A stretch of DNA of 64,000 nt from an uncultured Amylibacter sp. (lineage in GTDB: Bacteria > Pseudomonadota > Alphaproteobacteria > Rhodobacterales > Rhodobacteraceae). Of this stretch, positions 9,126-18,416 are shown piece by piece. A model generated the notes under the pieces. That model did no database searches. It was given only the letters and a program-made list of their open reading frames with translations, and was not told where the DNA came from. The first letter of the stretch is position 1, and the number at the start of each line of letters is the position of its first letter. Made by a program: the position numbers and the translations under genes. The stretch is taken from assembly GCA_959347425.1 (NCBI GenBank), contig OY365741.1, positions 2,275,034 through 2,339,033 on the forward strand, read 5' to 3'.

Positions 9126-9460
9126 TTGTTAGTTATTAGTTGTTAGTTATTAGTGATTGGTTATCAGGGATTGTGGGTTAGGTATTAGAGGTTAAGGATA
9201 GAGGTTTTTTGTTGGACATTTCTTCGAAATGTCGCCCGCCCACCCGCCCTAGCCTGCCGTTGTATCTAGGCATAGCCTAAATAAATTTAGAGCAAACCCA
9301 TCACTAATTCCCAAGTATTCTTTGCAAGAGTTATAACCCCTTGGCCAAATCTAACGTCTTGTTATTCCAGATAATAAATTTATAGAATCTCTAACGCCTA
9401 GGAACCCAAGGGCTAAAAAACTAATAACTAATAACTAACAACTAATAACTAATAACGCAG
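9123..9460. repeat. Family A interspersed repeat with flanking simple repeats
   Basis: Spacer between DUF882 and DUF2155. TTAGTTATTAG-type runs flank a family A copy (about 9150-9415). Family A segments in order are: attagaggttaag-gaggttttttg, a Pro/Gly-like cgcccgcccacccgccc stretch, ctaggcatagcctaaataaatttagag, cccaagtattctttgcaa and cttgttattccagataataa. It is the same orientation as the copy at 57.1-57.5 kb and opposite to those at 48.5-48.9 and 53.4-53.8 kb. Nothing else is seen. Confidence 0.75.
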
Positions 9461-9903
9461 CGCAAAACCCACACATCATAACGCGGATGATCCAACGCGG
9501 ACAAGGCGGGGCTACTGGCAAACATCCACCCCGCAAACGCCAAATTTTCCGCCCGCACATCCTGTATCCTCAAATAGGCAAAGGATTCCGAATTGCTCTG
9601 CCCAGCGGGATAGCGGCAATCCACCAGCGACACAACCAAATTCGCGTGTTCCACCACATCGCCAGTATCCAGCCGATAATCGCGCACTTCGCCCGTAATA
9701 CGGTCTAACAATCGCAATTCCGCCCCCTGCCCAGTTTTCACTTCGGGCGGGGCAAATTCATCCTCAATCGGTCTGTCTTCGCCCAACATGGGCGGGGTTG
9801 GGAAAATCTGTGGCGGTATATATAACGGCTCTTCGGTGAATTCTTGCGCCCATGCCACACCACAAATCCCCATAAAAACAAAGACAAGAACGCCAATCCT
9901 CAC
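9442..9903 (-). CDS. DUF2155 secreted protein
   Basis: A 153-residue protein with a signal peptide (FVFMGICGVAWA, cut before QE) and the DUF2155 signature: LLDRITGEV, then a single conserved Cys in SLVDCRYP, and the end motif FAGWMFASSPALSALDHP-YDVWVLRC. The family is alphaproteobacterial and of unknown function, usually next to mlaD/NDUFA12 genes as here. It starts with GTG overlapping the mlaD stop (GTGA, 9900-9903). The family normally ends at the final Cys; the extra ISY and the stop come from the adjoining TTATTAG repeat. Confidence 0.85.
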   Translation of the reverse strand: MRIGVLVFVFMGICGVAWAQEFTEEPLYIPPQIFPTPPMLGEDRPIEDEFAPPEVKTGQGAELRLLDRITGEVRDYRLDTGDVVEHANLVVSLVDCRYPAGQSNSESFAYLRIQDVRAENLAFAGWMFASSPALSALDHPRYDVWVLRCVISY

Positions 9904-10346
9904 TCTTCGGCTCCCGATACAAACCGCAACAACAAGGACAGGAAACTGACCGAGCTTTGGGTCTCTAAAAACTCATCCCCATTCGCCATATTCTCATCAG
10001 AGCCGCCCGGTATAACCTCCACATAGCTACCCCCAAGCAACCCATCTTGGCTGATAGACACGGCCGAATCATCGGGGATAGGAAACCGCTCGACCAGCGC
10101 AAGATCCAGATAGGCGCGATAGCTGTCGGCATCCAGCCGCATCCCCTGCACCGTACCGATTTTAATCCCCGCCATCCGCACATCCGTGCCGACCGAAACG
10201 CCGTTCGCGCTGTTAAAACCCGCGACCAGATGCAGACCTTGGGTTTCGCGATTAAAACCCACGGTATTACTGGCATAGAGCAAAAACCCCACGGCTACGG
10301 CGACGACAATCGCGCCAATCGTTGTTTCGGAAACGGTGTGAGACAT
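9900..10346 (-). CDS. mlaD: MlaD-type MCE-domain lipid transport protein
   Basis: Inner-membrane-anchored MCE protein that carries phospholipids across the periplasm as part of an Mla-type ABC system. ATG 10346 is chosen over an upstream TTG (10361). The product has 148 residues with one N-terminal helix (TIGAIVVAVAVGFLLYA) and an MCE domain with the motif GVSVGTDVRMAGIKIGTV and DSAVSISQDGLLGGSYVEV. The mlaE/F partners are not adjacent; in many alphaproteobacteria they are encoded elsewhere while mlaD stays by NDUFA12 and DUF2155. Confidence 0.9.
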   Translation of the reverse strand: MSHTVSETTIGAIVVAVAVGFLLYASNTVGFNRETQGLHLVAGFNSANGVSVGTDVRMAGIKIGTVQGMRLDADSYRAYLDLALVERFPIPDDSAVSISQDGLLGGSYVEVIPGGSDENMANGDEFLETQSSVSFLSLLLRFVSGAEE

Positions 10347-10369
10347 GGGGTTTTCTTTCAATAATTAGT

Positions 10370-10744
10370 TTATTTCTGGTTAGGCGACCAAGCCTCATAC
10401 CCAGTCGCAACCGCGCCCGCGCCTTTACGCAACGAGCCGTCTGGATAATACGCGCCCGCCGTTCCGCTCTGATTTTCTTTATGCGGTTTTTCCCAATCCT
10501 GCTTGGGCAACGGGCGTTTTGTCGGTGGTTGCGCGAAAGTATGATGCAGCCAGCCGTGCCAGTCCGCGCCAACCCGCGAAGCCTCACACTCCCCCGCGAA
10601 AATCACCCAACGGCGTTTGCCATCGCGGGTTTGATAAAAGACATTGCCCTGCGCGTCATCGCCGACCAAAACCCCCTTACGCCACGTGTAAAACCGCGTG
10701 TTCAAGGTTTGGCGATTCCACCAAGTAAATAGGCTCTTTATCAT
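10370..10744 (-). CDS. NDUFA12-family complex I accessory subunit
   Basis: About 124 residues. The start is placed at ATG 10744, behind a G-rich ribosome-binding site, because the longer frame would run into clpX. Typical features are an N-terminal FTWWNRQTLNTRFYTWRKG block, RRWVIFAGECEASRVGADWHGWLHH and a basic/proline tail (KRPLPKQDWEKPHKENQSGT). In alphaproteobacteria and mitochondria this protein is a small peripheral subunit of NADH:ubiquinone oxidoreductase. It lies 16 bp downstream of clpX and 23 bp upstream of mlaD on the same strand. Confidence 0.9.
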   Translation of the reverse strand: MIKSLFTWWNRQTLNTRFYTWRKGVLVGDDAQGNVFYQTRDGKRRWVIFAGECEASRVGADWHGWLHHTFAQPPTKRPLPKQDWEKPHKENQSGTAGAYYPDGSLRKGAGAVATGYEAWSPNQK

Positions 10745-10760
10745 CATTCCCCCCATAATT

Positions 10761-12026
10761 TTACCCCGCCGACACGGTTTCTGCGGTCTTTTCACCATAG
10801 ACAATCAGGGGTGATGCGACCTTTGAAACCGCCTCCTCATTAACCACAATTTTCTGCACATTTTCCAAAGTGGGCAGCTCAAACATCGTATCCAGCAAAA
10901 TATCCTCCAAAATAGACCGCAACCCCCGCGCCCCAGTTTTGCGGTCAATCGCGCGTTTGGCTATGGCTTGCAACGCCCCCGTGGTGAATTCCAACGTGGC
11001 ATTTTCCAGCTCAAACAACCGCTGATACTGGCGCACCAACGCGTTTTTGGGACCAGTCAATATAGTCACCAAAGCCTCCTCATCCAAATCGCGCAGGGTA
11101 GCAATCACGGGCAACCGCCCGACAAATTCGGGGATTAGCCCGAATCTTAACAAATCTTCGGGTTCCAAAATCCCCAGCAAATCGCTGACACTGGAATCAT
11201 CTTCGCTCTGCACTTCGGCGGCGAAACCGATGCTAGACCCCCTGCCACGTTGGGAAATAATCTTATCCAACCCAGAGAAAGCCCCGCCACAAATGAACAA
11301 GATATTCGTCGTATCCACCTGCAAAAATTCCTGTTGAGGATGCTTGCGCCCACCTTGCGGAGGAACAGAAGCAACCGTGCCTTCCATCAATTTCAATAAC
11401 GCTTGCTGAACGCCTTCGCCCGATACATCGCGGGTGATGGACGGATTATCCGATTTGCGAGTGATTTTATCGACTTCGTCAATATAAACGATACCCTTTT
11501 GCGCGTTTTCCACATTGTAATCGGACGCTTGTAGCAACTTTAATATAATGTTTTCAACATCTTCGCCGACATAACCAGCCTCAGTCAGGGTCGTAGCATC
11601 CGCCATAGTAAATGGCACATTCAAAATCCGTGCCAGCGTCTGCGCCAGCAAAGTTTTGCCACACCCCGTTGGCCCAATCATCAGGATATTGGATTTGGAC
11701 AGCTCCACATCGTCACCCCCCGCCTCGGTATGTTCCAAGCGTTTATAGTGATTATGCACGGCGACAGACAGCACCCGTTTGGCAACCTCTTGCCCAATAA
11801 CATATTCATTTAAGAATTCGTAAATCTTTTTCGGGGTCGGCATGCTGATGCTATTCACATCAACAGTATCCTTCGTTTCCTCACGGATAATATCCATGCA
11901 CAGCTCTACACATTCATCACAAATGAAAACCGAGGGTCCAGCAATCAGTTTGCGCACCTCGTGCTGGCTTTTGTTACAAAACGAACAAAACAGAGTGTTC
12001 TTCGCGGTTTTTTTCATATCCGACAT
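10761..12026 (-). CDS. clpX: ClpX, ATP-dependent Clp protease unfoldase subunit
   Basis: AAA+ hexamer that recognises and unfolds substrates and feeds them to ClpP. The 421 residues carry the N-terminal C4 zinc-binding domain (C14, C17, C36, C39), Walker A GPTGCGKT, the pore-loop GYVG, Walker [10 protein letters not shown] and the RKH loop (GGRKHPQQ). The IGF-type ClpP-docking loop region lies in the large domain ([10 protein letters not shown]). It follows clpP on the same strand with a 198-bp gap, so it may have its own promoter. Co-location with clpP and tig is the classical arrangement. Confidence 0.98.
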   Translation of the reverse strand: MSDMKKTAKNTLFCSFCNKSQHEVRKLIAGPSVFICDECVELCMDIIREETKDTVDVNSISMPTPKKIYEFLNEYVIGQEVAKRVLSVAVHNHYKRLEHTEAGGDDVELSKSNILMIGPTGCGKTLLAQTLARILNVPFTMADATTLTEAGYVGEDVENIILKLLQASDYNVENAQKGIVYIDEVDKITRKSDNPSITRDVSGEGVQQALLKLMEGTVASVPPQGGRKHPQQEFLQVDTTNILFICGGAFSGLDKIISQRGRGSSIGFAAEVQSEDDSSVSDLLGILEPEDLLRFGLIPEFVGRLPVIATLRDLDEEALVTILTGPKNALVRQYQRLFELENATLEFTTGALQAIAKRAIDRKTGARGLRSILEDILLDTMFELPTLENVQKIVVNEEAVSKVASPLIVYGEKTAETVSAG

Positions 12027-12179
12027 TTTATTTCCTTTTTACTGCTCTGGGTCTTTCGCCCATTTTTAATCTCACCTAGTCATAAAAACAAATTCACGCA
12101 GATAGGCAAGCGTTTTTTAGGCATAATACCCGTATATGTTACACATGTGCGTGATAAAAGACACAAGCGTGTGGCTGGG

Positions 12180-12197
12180 CGCGTCCATAAGGACGCG
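12180..12197. other. Hairpin in the clpP-clpX spacer
   Basis: A perfect inverted repeat CGCGTCC-ATAA-GGACGCG with a 7-bp stem and tetraloop lies between clpP and clpX. There is no T-run on either side, so it is not a standard intrinsic terminator. It could act as a partial processing or attenuation structure in a clpP-clpX transcript. Confidence 0.5.
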
Positions 12198-12224
12198 AGG
12201 CGTGGCGCGTCAAGCGCAACTGAC

Positions 12225-12866
12225 TTAGGTTTTTTCCTTTAATTCATCGCGTTTTTGGATGATATCATCAACCAAACCCCATTCTTTGGCACGTTCCACG
12301 GTCATGAAATTATCGCGATCCAACGCCTCTTCCACCTCCGCCAGTTTGCGCCCCGTGTGTTTCACATAGATTTTGTTCAATCGTTCTTTTAATTCCAAGA
12401 TTTCCTTTGCTTGCAAGGCGATATCGCTTGCCTGCCCTTGGAAACCGCCGCTGGGTTGATGCACCATAATCCGTGCGTTTGGCAGGGCGAATCGTTTGCC
12501 CGCCGCGCCCGCCGTCAGCAAAAGCGACCCCATAGAGGCCGCCTGCCCTATGCAAAGCGTAGAAACCTCTGGGCGGATATATTGCATCGTATCATAGATG
12601 GACAGACCAGAGGTCACAATCCCACCTGGGCTATTGATATACATGAAAATATCTTTGTCGGGGTTTTCAGCCTCCAAAAACAGCAACTGCGCCACGACCA
12701 GCGTTGCCATCATATCATGCACGGGTCCCGCCACGAAAATAATCCGCTCTTTTAACAGGCGTGAAAAAATATCATAAGACCGCTCGCCCCGCGGAGTTTG
12801 CTCCACAACCATAGGGACAAGGGTATTTGCATACACATCAAGGGCATCGCTGGTAGGTATCGTCAT
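12225..12866 (-). CDS. clpP: ClpP, ATP-dependent Clp protease proteolytic subunit
   Basis: Serine peptidase forming the double heptameric chamber used with ClpX. Of 213 residues, the catalytic triad is S111 (GQAASMGS), H136 (MVHQPSGG) and D185 (LDRDNF). The oxyanion segment GGIVTSG is intact. It is encoded between tig and clpX on the minus strand. The 217-bp gap to tig is AT-rich and free of repeats and probably contains the clpP promoter. Confidence 0.98.
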   Translation of the reverse strand: MTIPTSDALDVYANTLVPMVVEQTPRGERSYDIFSRLLKERIIFVAGPVHDMMATLVVAQLLFLEAENPDKDIFMYINSPGGIVTSGLSIYDTMQYIRPEVSTLCIGQAASMGSLLLTAGAAGKRFALPNARIMVHQPSGGFQGQASDIALQAKEILELKERLNKIYVKHTGRKLAEVEEALDRDNFMTVERAKEWGLVDDIIQKRDELKEKT

Positions 12867-13083
12867 TGGGTATCCTTATTTTGACAGGGTTTATTAGGGG
12901 GTGAATTCGTTAAGATTGTGTTAAAACATTGTGTTAAATATGGCAAGTTATTTTGAAATAGCAAGGGGCGGTTAAATCGCGGCTCTTAAATCGTGCCAAC
13001 TAAACCTCGCCAACTAACAGGGATTGCGTTAATTTTATCATAACAAGCTGTAAATCGGTGGGCGCGGGGCGGTAATTTAGCCT

Positions 13084-14403
13084 TTATCCCAAAGCCTCCA
13101 CCGCCGTTTTCAATACGTCCTTGGACACGGTTTTTTCTTTCACATCCGCCAGTTCCACGATATAATCCACCACCTTATCTTCAAAAATAGGGGCGCGCAT
13201 TTGCTGCTGCATCTGCGGGTTTTTACTAACAAATTCAAAGAATTCTTTTTCTTGTCCAGGGTATTTCTGCGCCTCCTGCATCAAAGCCTGTTGCATTTCC
13301 GCATCCGTCACGGTGATTTTCTGCAATTCGCCCACTTCTGCCAATAACAAACCCAAACGCACCCGCCGTTTTGCCAATTTAGTATGCTCGGCGGTTGGTT
13401 TGATTTCGGGATGGTCATGCCCTTGGACCTCTGGATTTTCCTCGTGCCACATGGAATGGGCGATTTGATTGGCTTCGGATTCTAACAACCCCTCTGGCAA
13501 ATCAAAATCCACCAGTTTATCCAGCTCATCCATCAATTCGCGTTTCATTACCATTCGCGCCGCGCCCGCGTATTCTTCTTTTAATCTATCGCTGATTTTG
13601 CCCTTCAAATCCGCCAAATTTTCTGCACCGAATTTTTTCGCAAACTCATCATCAATCTTTGCGGCCACGGGTTTTTTCACCGCTTTAATAGTGCAGGCAA
13701 AACTGGCGGCTTTACCCGCCAATTCGGCACTAGCATATTCCGTTGGGAAATCCACATTTACGGTTTTGGAATCGCCCGATTTCACGCCAATAAGCTGGGC
13801 TTCAAATCCCGGAATAAAGCTATTAGAGCCAAGCACCAAAGGATAATCCGTCCCCGTGCCACCATCAAACGCAACCCCATCAATACTGCCGATAAAATCC
13901 ATAACGACTTGGTCGCCATCGGCGGCCGCCCCCGTTTTATCCGCGAAATCCTGTGCCGAGCCCGCCAGATTATCCAACGCCCCGTTGATATCCTCCGCCT
14001 CTGGTTTCACCGTCAGGCGTTCCAGTTTCACTTTGGAAAAATCCGCCTTTGGAATATCGGGCATACATTCATAGGACAGAGCGATTTGGACATCCTCCCC
14101 CTCTTTCCAATTTTCATTGGTCATTTTCATTTCGGGTTGGGCTGCGGGGCGGTCGCCGCTTTTTTCCATGTGTTCGCGCATCGCACCATCAACCGATTCT
14201 TGCATCACTTCGCCCATAATGTTCTGCCCAAACTGTTTCTTCAGCAGGGCAAACGGCACTTTGCCCTTACGAAACCCGCGTAATTCGACATTGGGTTGCG
14301 CCTCGCGCAATTTGGCTTCCACTTTCGTTTCCAGCTCTGTGTGCGATATAGTCATTGAATAGGCGCGTTTCAGCCCCTTGTTCAAGGTTTCTTTGATTTC
14401 CAT
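13084..14403 (-). CDS. tig: Trigger factor, ribosome-associated chaperone
   Basis: Ribosome-bound chaperone and prolyl isomerase acting on nascent chains. The start is placed at ATG 14403 ([10 protein letters not shown]) behind AAAGGGACATATCC; upstream in-frame ATGs lack such a site. Its 439 residues comprise the ribosome-binding N-terminal domain with signature [14 protein letters not shown], the FKBP-type isomerase domain (about 145-235, [11 protein letters not shown] ... [11 protein letters not shown]) and the helical C-terminal chaperone arms. It is divergent from the ppiD-like chaperone at 14633, and both act in protein folding. Confidence 0.96.
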   Translation of the reverse strand: MEIKETLNKGLKRAYSMTISHTELETKVEAKLREAQPNVELRGFRKGKVPFALLKKQFGQNIMGEVMQESVDGAMREHMEKSGDRPAAQPEMKMTNENWKEGEDVQIALSYECMPDIPKADFSKVKLERLTVKPEAEDINGALDNLAGSAQDFADKTGAAADGDQVVMDFIGSIDGVAFDGGTGTDYPLVLGSNSFIPGFEAQLIGVKSGDSKTVNVDFPTEYASAELAGKAASFACTIKAVKKPVAAKIDDEFAKKFGAENLADLKGKISDRLKEEYAGAARMVMKRELMDELDKLVDFDLPEGLLESEANQIAHSMWHEENPEVQGHDHPEIKPTAEHTKLAKRRVRLGLLLAEVGELQKITVTDAEMQQALMQEAQKYPGQEKEFFEFVSKNPQMQQQMRAPIFEDKVVDYIVELADVKEKTVSKDVLKTAVEALG

Positions 14404-14632
14404 GGATATGTCCCTTTTGTGGATTTGTATATTTTCGCCCTTCATACTGGTAAAGATACAAATCTGCAAGACCGTTTTCGCACCATAACGCGGATTTTGC
14501 GATAATTGCGGTAAAATTACGATAAAATAACGGCAATTTTACCCCAAAATAATCCACGAAGGCTTGCCCGCCCTTGCGTTTTTCGCAAAACCCGCCTAAA
14601 AGAGCCAAAAACAATCAAATAAGGATATGATT

Positions 14633-16498
14633 ATGATTTCTAAAATGAACTCTGGTAAGAACAGATATTTTTTCTATGCAGTGATGGCTTTGCTGGTTCT
14701 CAGCCTTGTTGGGTTTGGCAGTATTGGTCTGCAAGGCGCACCGATTTATTCTATCGGTAAAATTGGCGATAAAGACATATCCGTGCGCGATTATTCCATT
14801 ATGTGGAGCACGGTTTCGTCTGAGCTCGCACAGCAACGCCGCCGTGCGCTCAGCCCCGATGATTATAGCGATGTGGAGGCTATTGTGCTGGAACGGCTGT
14901 TTTTTGACGGCGCGTTGGATAGTAAAGTGAAGGAAATGGAGCTGAGCATCAGCGACACTGCCCTGGCGACTCTTATTGTTAATGACCCGCGTTATGCGGG
15001 CTTGGATGGTAAGTTTGATAAGGACTTCTACGAAGCCAGTTTGGAAATCGAAACCCTGACGACTCGGCAGAATGAATTGATAATCCGTGATGGACAAATC
15101 CGTGAGCTGTTAGAGGAATCAATCCAAACGGGGATTGAGGAAAATACCCATCAGCCGTTAATCCTGCTGGAATACGCCTTGCAAAAGCGCGATTTTAATT
15201 GGATTGCGTTAAACTCTGCCTCCGTGGAGGAGGATATACCCGCGCCTACGGATGCGCAGTTAGAGACCTATTATCAAGACAATTCGCAGAATTATCAGTC
15301 ACCTTTGGTGCGTAAGATTACTTACGCTTGGCTATCCCCCGATATGTTATTGGACGGTATTGATGTGGCAGAGGAGGATTTGAAAGCGTCCTATGAATTG
15401 CAGATTGAACGGTTTGACCGTCCGGGATTTCGCAATATGGACAGGATTGTTTTCGCCAATGATGAGGAAGCCGCAACCGCCCGTGCAGGGCTGGACGCTG
15501 GCACGCTGGAATTCGGCGATATTGCCACCGAACGCGGGTTAAGCGAGGCGGATATACGATTGGGGCAGTTAAACCAACAGGGGCTTGCCGTGATTTCCGA
15601 TGAAGCGGCTGTGGCGATTTTTGCCGAAGACGAAACGGGGGTTTATGGACCCTATGCCAGTGGGCTTGGCCCCACGATTTACCGTGTGAATGCCATTACG
15701 GGGGCGCGATCAACGAGTTTTGAAGATGCCCGCGCGGAACTGATTGCCGAAATCGGGGGCGACGAAGCCCGCCGTCTCATCGCCGATGCTGTGCTGGATT
15801 TGGAAGACCAGTTGGCGGCGGGGAATACCTTGGAAGAGCTGGCGGAGACCACGATAATGCAAGTGGGTGAAATTGATTTCACAGGGCAAACCCAAACCGA
15901 TATTGCCGCCTATCAGGAATTTCGCGAAATCGCGTCAAAGGCAAGGCAAAACGATTTCCCTCGTTTGATTGACCTGCCCGATGGCGGGGTTTTCGCGTTG
16001 CGGGTGGATGAGATTATCCCCGAGCAGGTGAAACCTCTGGCTGATGTGATAGGCGAAGTTCGCACCGATTGGATTGCCGATGAAACCGCCAAACTGCTGG
16101 ATATAAAGGGGGAATCTCTGCTGGCAGAGCTGGATAAAGGCACGGCTATGGACACGCTGGGCTTTGATGTGGTGGAGGAACGCGATGTTCTGCGTAGCCA
16201 ACCCAACCTGCCCCTGCCCGATGGGATATTGGACGATATATTCGCGCTGAACGCGGGTGATACAACCACCGCCCAAGGGCAAGGCACGCTGTATATCGTG
16301 CAATTAAACGCCATTCATTCCGCCGACCCAAGCACCGAAGAAAACCAAGAGTACTTGGCAGAATTTAAAACGGAAATCAAAACCCAACGTGCCAGTGATA
16401 TTCGTGAGTATTTTATCCGTGCCGTGCAGGATGATGTAGGGTTGGCGATTGACCGCACTTCGCTCGGTTTTATTAACACCCAACTGCTGAGCTATTAG
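14633..16498 (+). CDS. SurA/PpiD-like periplasmic peptidyl-prolyl isomerase
   Basis: A membrane-anchored folding factor. ATG 14633 is preferred to 14627 on ribosome-binding-site spacing, as for the IalB gene. The product has about 621 residues. One N-terminal helix (FFYAVMALLVLSLVGFG) is followed by a SurA_N-like domain (IGDKDISVRDY ...) and a parvulin-type region around 235-345 (RKITYAWLSPDML, FDRPGFRNMDRIVF). The long helical C-terminus matches PpiD architecture. The parvulin core looks degenerate, as is common in alphaproteobacterial homologues. The stop overlaps trpE by one base (TAGTG), so expression is coupled to tryptophan synthesis genes, an arrangement I know from Rhodobacterales. 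Confidence 0.85.
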   Translation: MISKMNSGKNRYFFYAVMALLVLSLVGFGSIGLQGAPIYSIGKIGDKDISVRDYSIMWSTVSSELAQQRRRALSPDDYSDVEAIVLERLFFDGALDSKVKEMELSISDTALATLIVNDPRYAGLDGKFDKDFYEASLEIETLTTRQNELIIRDGQIRELLEESIQTGIEENTHQPLILLEYALQKRDFNWIALNSASVEEDIPAPTDAQLETYYQDNSQNYQSPLVRKITYAWLSPDMLLDGIDVAEEDLKASYELQIERFDRPGFRNMDRIVFANDEEAATARAGLDAGTLEFGDIATERGLSEADIRLGQLNQQGLAVISDEAAVAIFAEDETGVYGPYASGLGPTIYRVNAITGARSTSFEDARAELIAEIGGDEARRLIADAVLDLEDQLAAGNTLEELAETTIMQVGEIDFTGQTQTDIAAYQEFREIASKARQNDFPRLIDLPDGGVFALRVDEIIPEQVKPLADVIGEVRTDWIADETAKLLDIKGESLLAELDKGTAMDTLGFDVVEERDVLRSQPNLPLPDGILDDIFALNAGDTTTAQGQGTLYIVQLNAIHSADPSTEENQEYLAEFKTEIKTQRASDIREYFIRAVQDDVGLAIDRTSLGFINTQLLSY

Positions 16499-18084
16499 TG
16501 AAATTATTCCCCGCGTTTGATGTCTTTGAAAGCCTTTATAAAAAGAGGCAAAATCAGGTCGTTTATACTCGTATAGCTGCCGATTTGGAAACGCCTGTGT
16601 CGTTAATGTTAAAATTAACGCAAGCTCGGAAGGATAGCTTTCTGCTGGAATCCGTGACGGGGCGGGAAATCCGCGGGCGGTATTCTGTGATAGGGATGAA
16701 GCCCGATTTAATCTGGAAATGCAACGGGGATGTTGTGCGGGTTAATCGGAACGCTTTAGGGGATTCGGGGGCGGATGCGGGCGATTTCGTGGTTGATAAA
16801 ACCGCGCCTTTGGCTAGCTTGAATACCCTTATTAACAACAGCCAAATTGAATTACCCGATGGGTTGCCCCCGATGGCTGCGGGGCTGTTTGGCTATCTCG
16901 GCTATGATATGATTCGCCATGTGGAACATTTACCCGATATAAACCCAGACCCGTTGGGCTTGCCCGATGCCGTGATGATGCGCCCGTCCGTGGTGCTGGT
17001 TATTGACGGGGTTAAGGATGAAATCGCGCTGGTCGCCCCCGTTTGGGGCGAGGGTGCGCATGCCAGCGCGGATGAGGGTGCGGGGATAGGTGCACCAGAC
17101 GCAAAAACCGCCTATGAACAGGCAACCGCGCGAATTACGGCATGTTTGCGGGATTTGGAAAATCCCCTGCCCGCGCATTCGTTTTTAAATGTGGATACAG
17201 AGGGTTCTCGTGCGGGTGTGGGGGCGGATGACGCAACCCCGCCCGAATCCAATATGACTCGCGAACAATACCATCGTGCCGTGGAAAAGGCCAAGGATTA
17301 CATCCGTGCGGGGGATATTTTCCAAGTCGTCCCATCGCAACGGTGGAAGTCGGAGTTCCGCCTGCCTCCGTTTGCTTTGTATCGGGCGTTACGGCGGACG
17401 AACCCCTCGCCCTATATGTTTTATTTCAACTTCGGCGGGTTTCAGGTTATCGGCGCAAGCCCAGAGATTTTGGTACGCCGAGTAGGCCAAGAAATCACTA
17501 TTCGCCCGATTGCGGGGACTCGCCCGCGTGGCGCAACCGAAGCCGAAGACATAGCGTTAGAGGCCGATTTACTGGCCGATGCCAAGGAATGTGCCGAGCA
17601 TTTGATGCTGTTGGATTTGGGGCGTAATGATGTCGGGCGGATTGCCCAGGTTGGCTCGGTTAAACCGACCGAACGTTTCACGATAGAGCGGTATAGCCAC
17701 GTTATGCACATAGTATCCAACGTCGTTGGGCAGTTGCGGGACGGGGAAACTGCGCTGAATGCGTTGCTGGCGGGGTTGCCTGCGGGGACGGTTTCTGGTG
17801 CGCCGAAAATCCGTGCGATGCAGATTATTGATGAGTTAGAGGCGGAAAAACGTGGGGTTTATGGTGGCGGGGTTGGGTATTTCTCGGCGAATGGGGATAT
17901 GGATATTTGTATCGCGTTGCGAACGGCTGTGGTGAAGGACGCGGTTTTGTATGTGCAGGCGGGCGGGGGTGTTGTGCATGACAGCGATCCAGAGGCTGAG
18001 TATATAGAGACGGTGAATAAGTCAAAGGCGTTGCATCAAGCGGCGAGGGAGGCGTATTTGTTTGCACATGGGAATTATGAATGA
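16498..18084 (+). CDS. trpE: Anthranilate synthase component I
   Basis: Catalyses chorismate plus ammonia to anthranilate, with TrpG supplying ammonia from glutamine. It starts with GTG overlapping the ppiD-like stop. The 528 residues contain the N-terminal regulatory domain with the LLES-type tryptophan-site motif (SFLLESVTGREIRGRYS) and the chorismate-binding domain with PSPYMFYF, IAGTRPRG, LDLGRNDVGRIA and AGTVSGAPKIRAMQII. No leader peptide or attenuator is visible because the gene is coupled to the upstream one. The C-terminal HGNYE and the stop grade into a gaattatgaatgg repeat. trpG lies 2 kb downstream, separated by an unrelated gene. Confidence 0.96.
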   Translation: MKLFPAFDVFESLYKKRQNQVVYTRIAADLETPVSLMLKLTQARKDSFLLESVTGREIRGRYSVIGMKPDLIWKCNGDVVRVNRNALGDSGADAGDFVVDKTAPLASLNTLINNSQIELPDGLPPMAAGLFGYLGYDMIRHVEHLPDINPDPLGLPDAVMMRPSVVLVIDGVKDEIALVAPVWGEGAHASADEGAGIGAPDAKTAYEQATARITACLRDLENPLPAHSFLNVDTEGSRAGVGADDATPPESNMTREQYHRAVEKAKDYIRAGDIFQVVPSQRWKSEFRLPPFALYRALRRTNPSPYMFYFNFGGFQVIGASPEILVRRVGQEITIRPIAGTRPRGATEAEDIALEADLLADAKECAEHLMLLDLGRNDVGRIAQVGSVKPTERFTIERYSHVMHIVSNVVGQLRDGETALNALLAGLPAGTVSGAPKIRAMQIIDELEAEKRGVYGGGVGYFSANGDMDICIALRTAVVKDAVLYVQAGGGVVHDSDPEAEYIETVNKSKALHQAAREAYLFAHGNYE

Positions 18085-18416
18085 TGAATTATGAATGGTG
18101 AATGGTGAATGGTGAATGGTGAATTATTGGTTATTCTTGTTATTCGTTACCTAAAATAATTGGAGTTCGTTATTTTAGGAAAGAAATTTGCCACAAAACC
18201 CAATTCATAATTCACAATTCATAATTCACAATTAACGAGGGCTTTTGGCATGCCCCCCTTGGGGGCTACGCACAAAAGCCCACCCCCTCTAAAAAATCAC
18301 TTTACCGTGTAATAATGTCGTATAACGCCAAAACCCCTTTCCCCTTTTGAAAAATAGCGTAATCTACACCACATCCGCCCAAACGGGCTTTACTAACCAA
18401 ACATAAAGAGACCCCT
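18078..18416. repeat. Repeat block after trpE
   Basis: Begins inside the trpE stop with gaattatgaatgatgaattatgaatgg and five or more gtgaatg units. It contains a perfect 10-bp inverted repeat CCTAAAATAA (18150-18159) / TTATTTTAGG (18170-18179), then the inverse attcataattcac run (about 18201-18233) and a family A-end hairpin, gggcttttggcatgcccccc ... gggggctacgcacaaaagccc (18239-18283). The remainder (18300-18416) presumably holds the promoter of the next gene; no clear consensus was fixed. Confidence 0.75.

Noticed and set aside
12180..12197. Intrinsic terminator between clpP and clpX
   Set aside because: The stem is perfect but no T-run follows on either strand.
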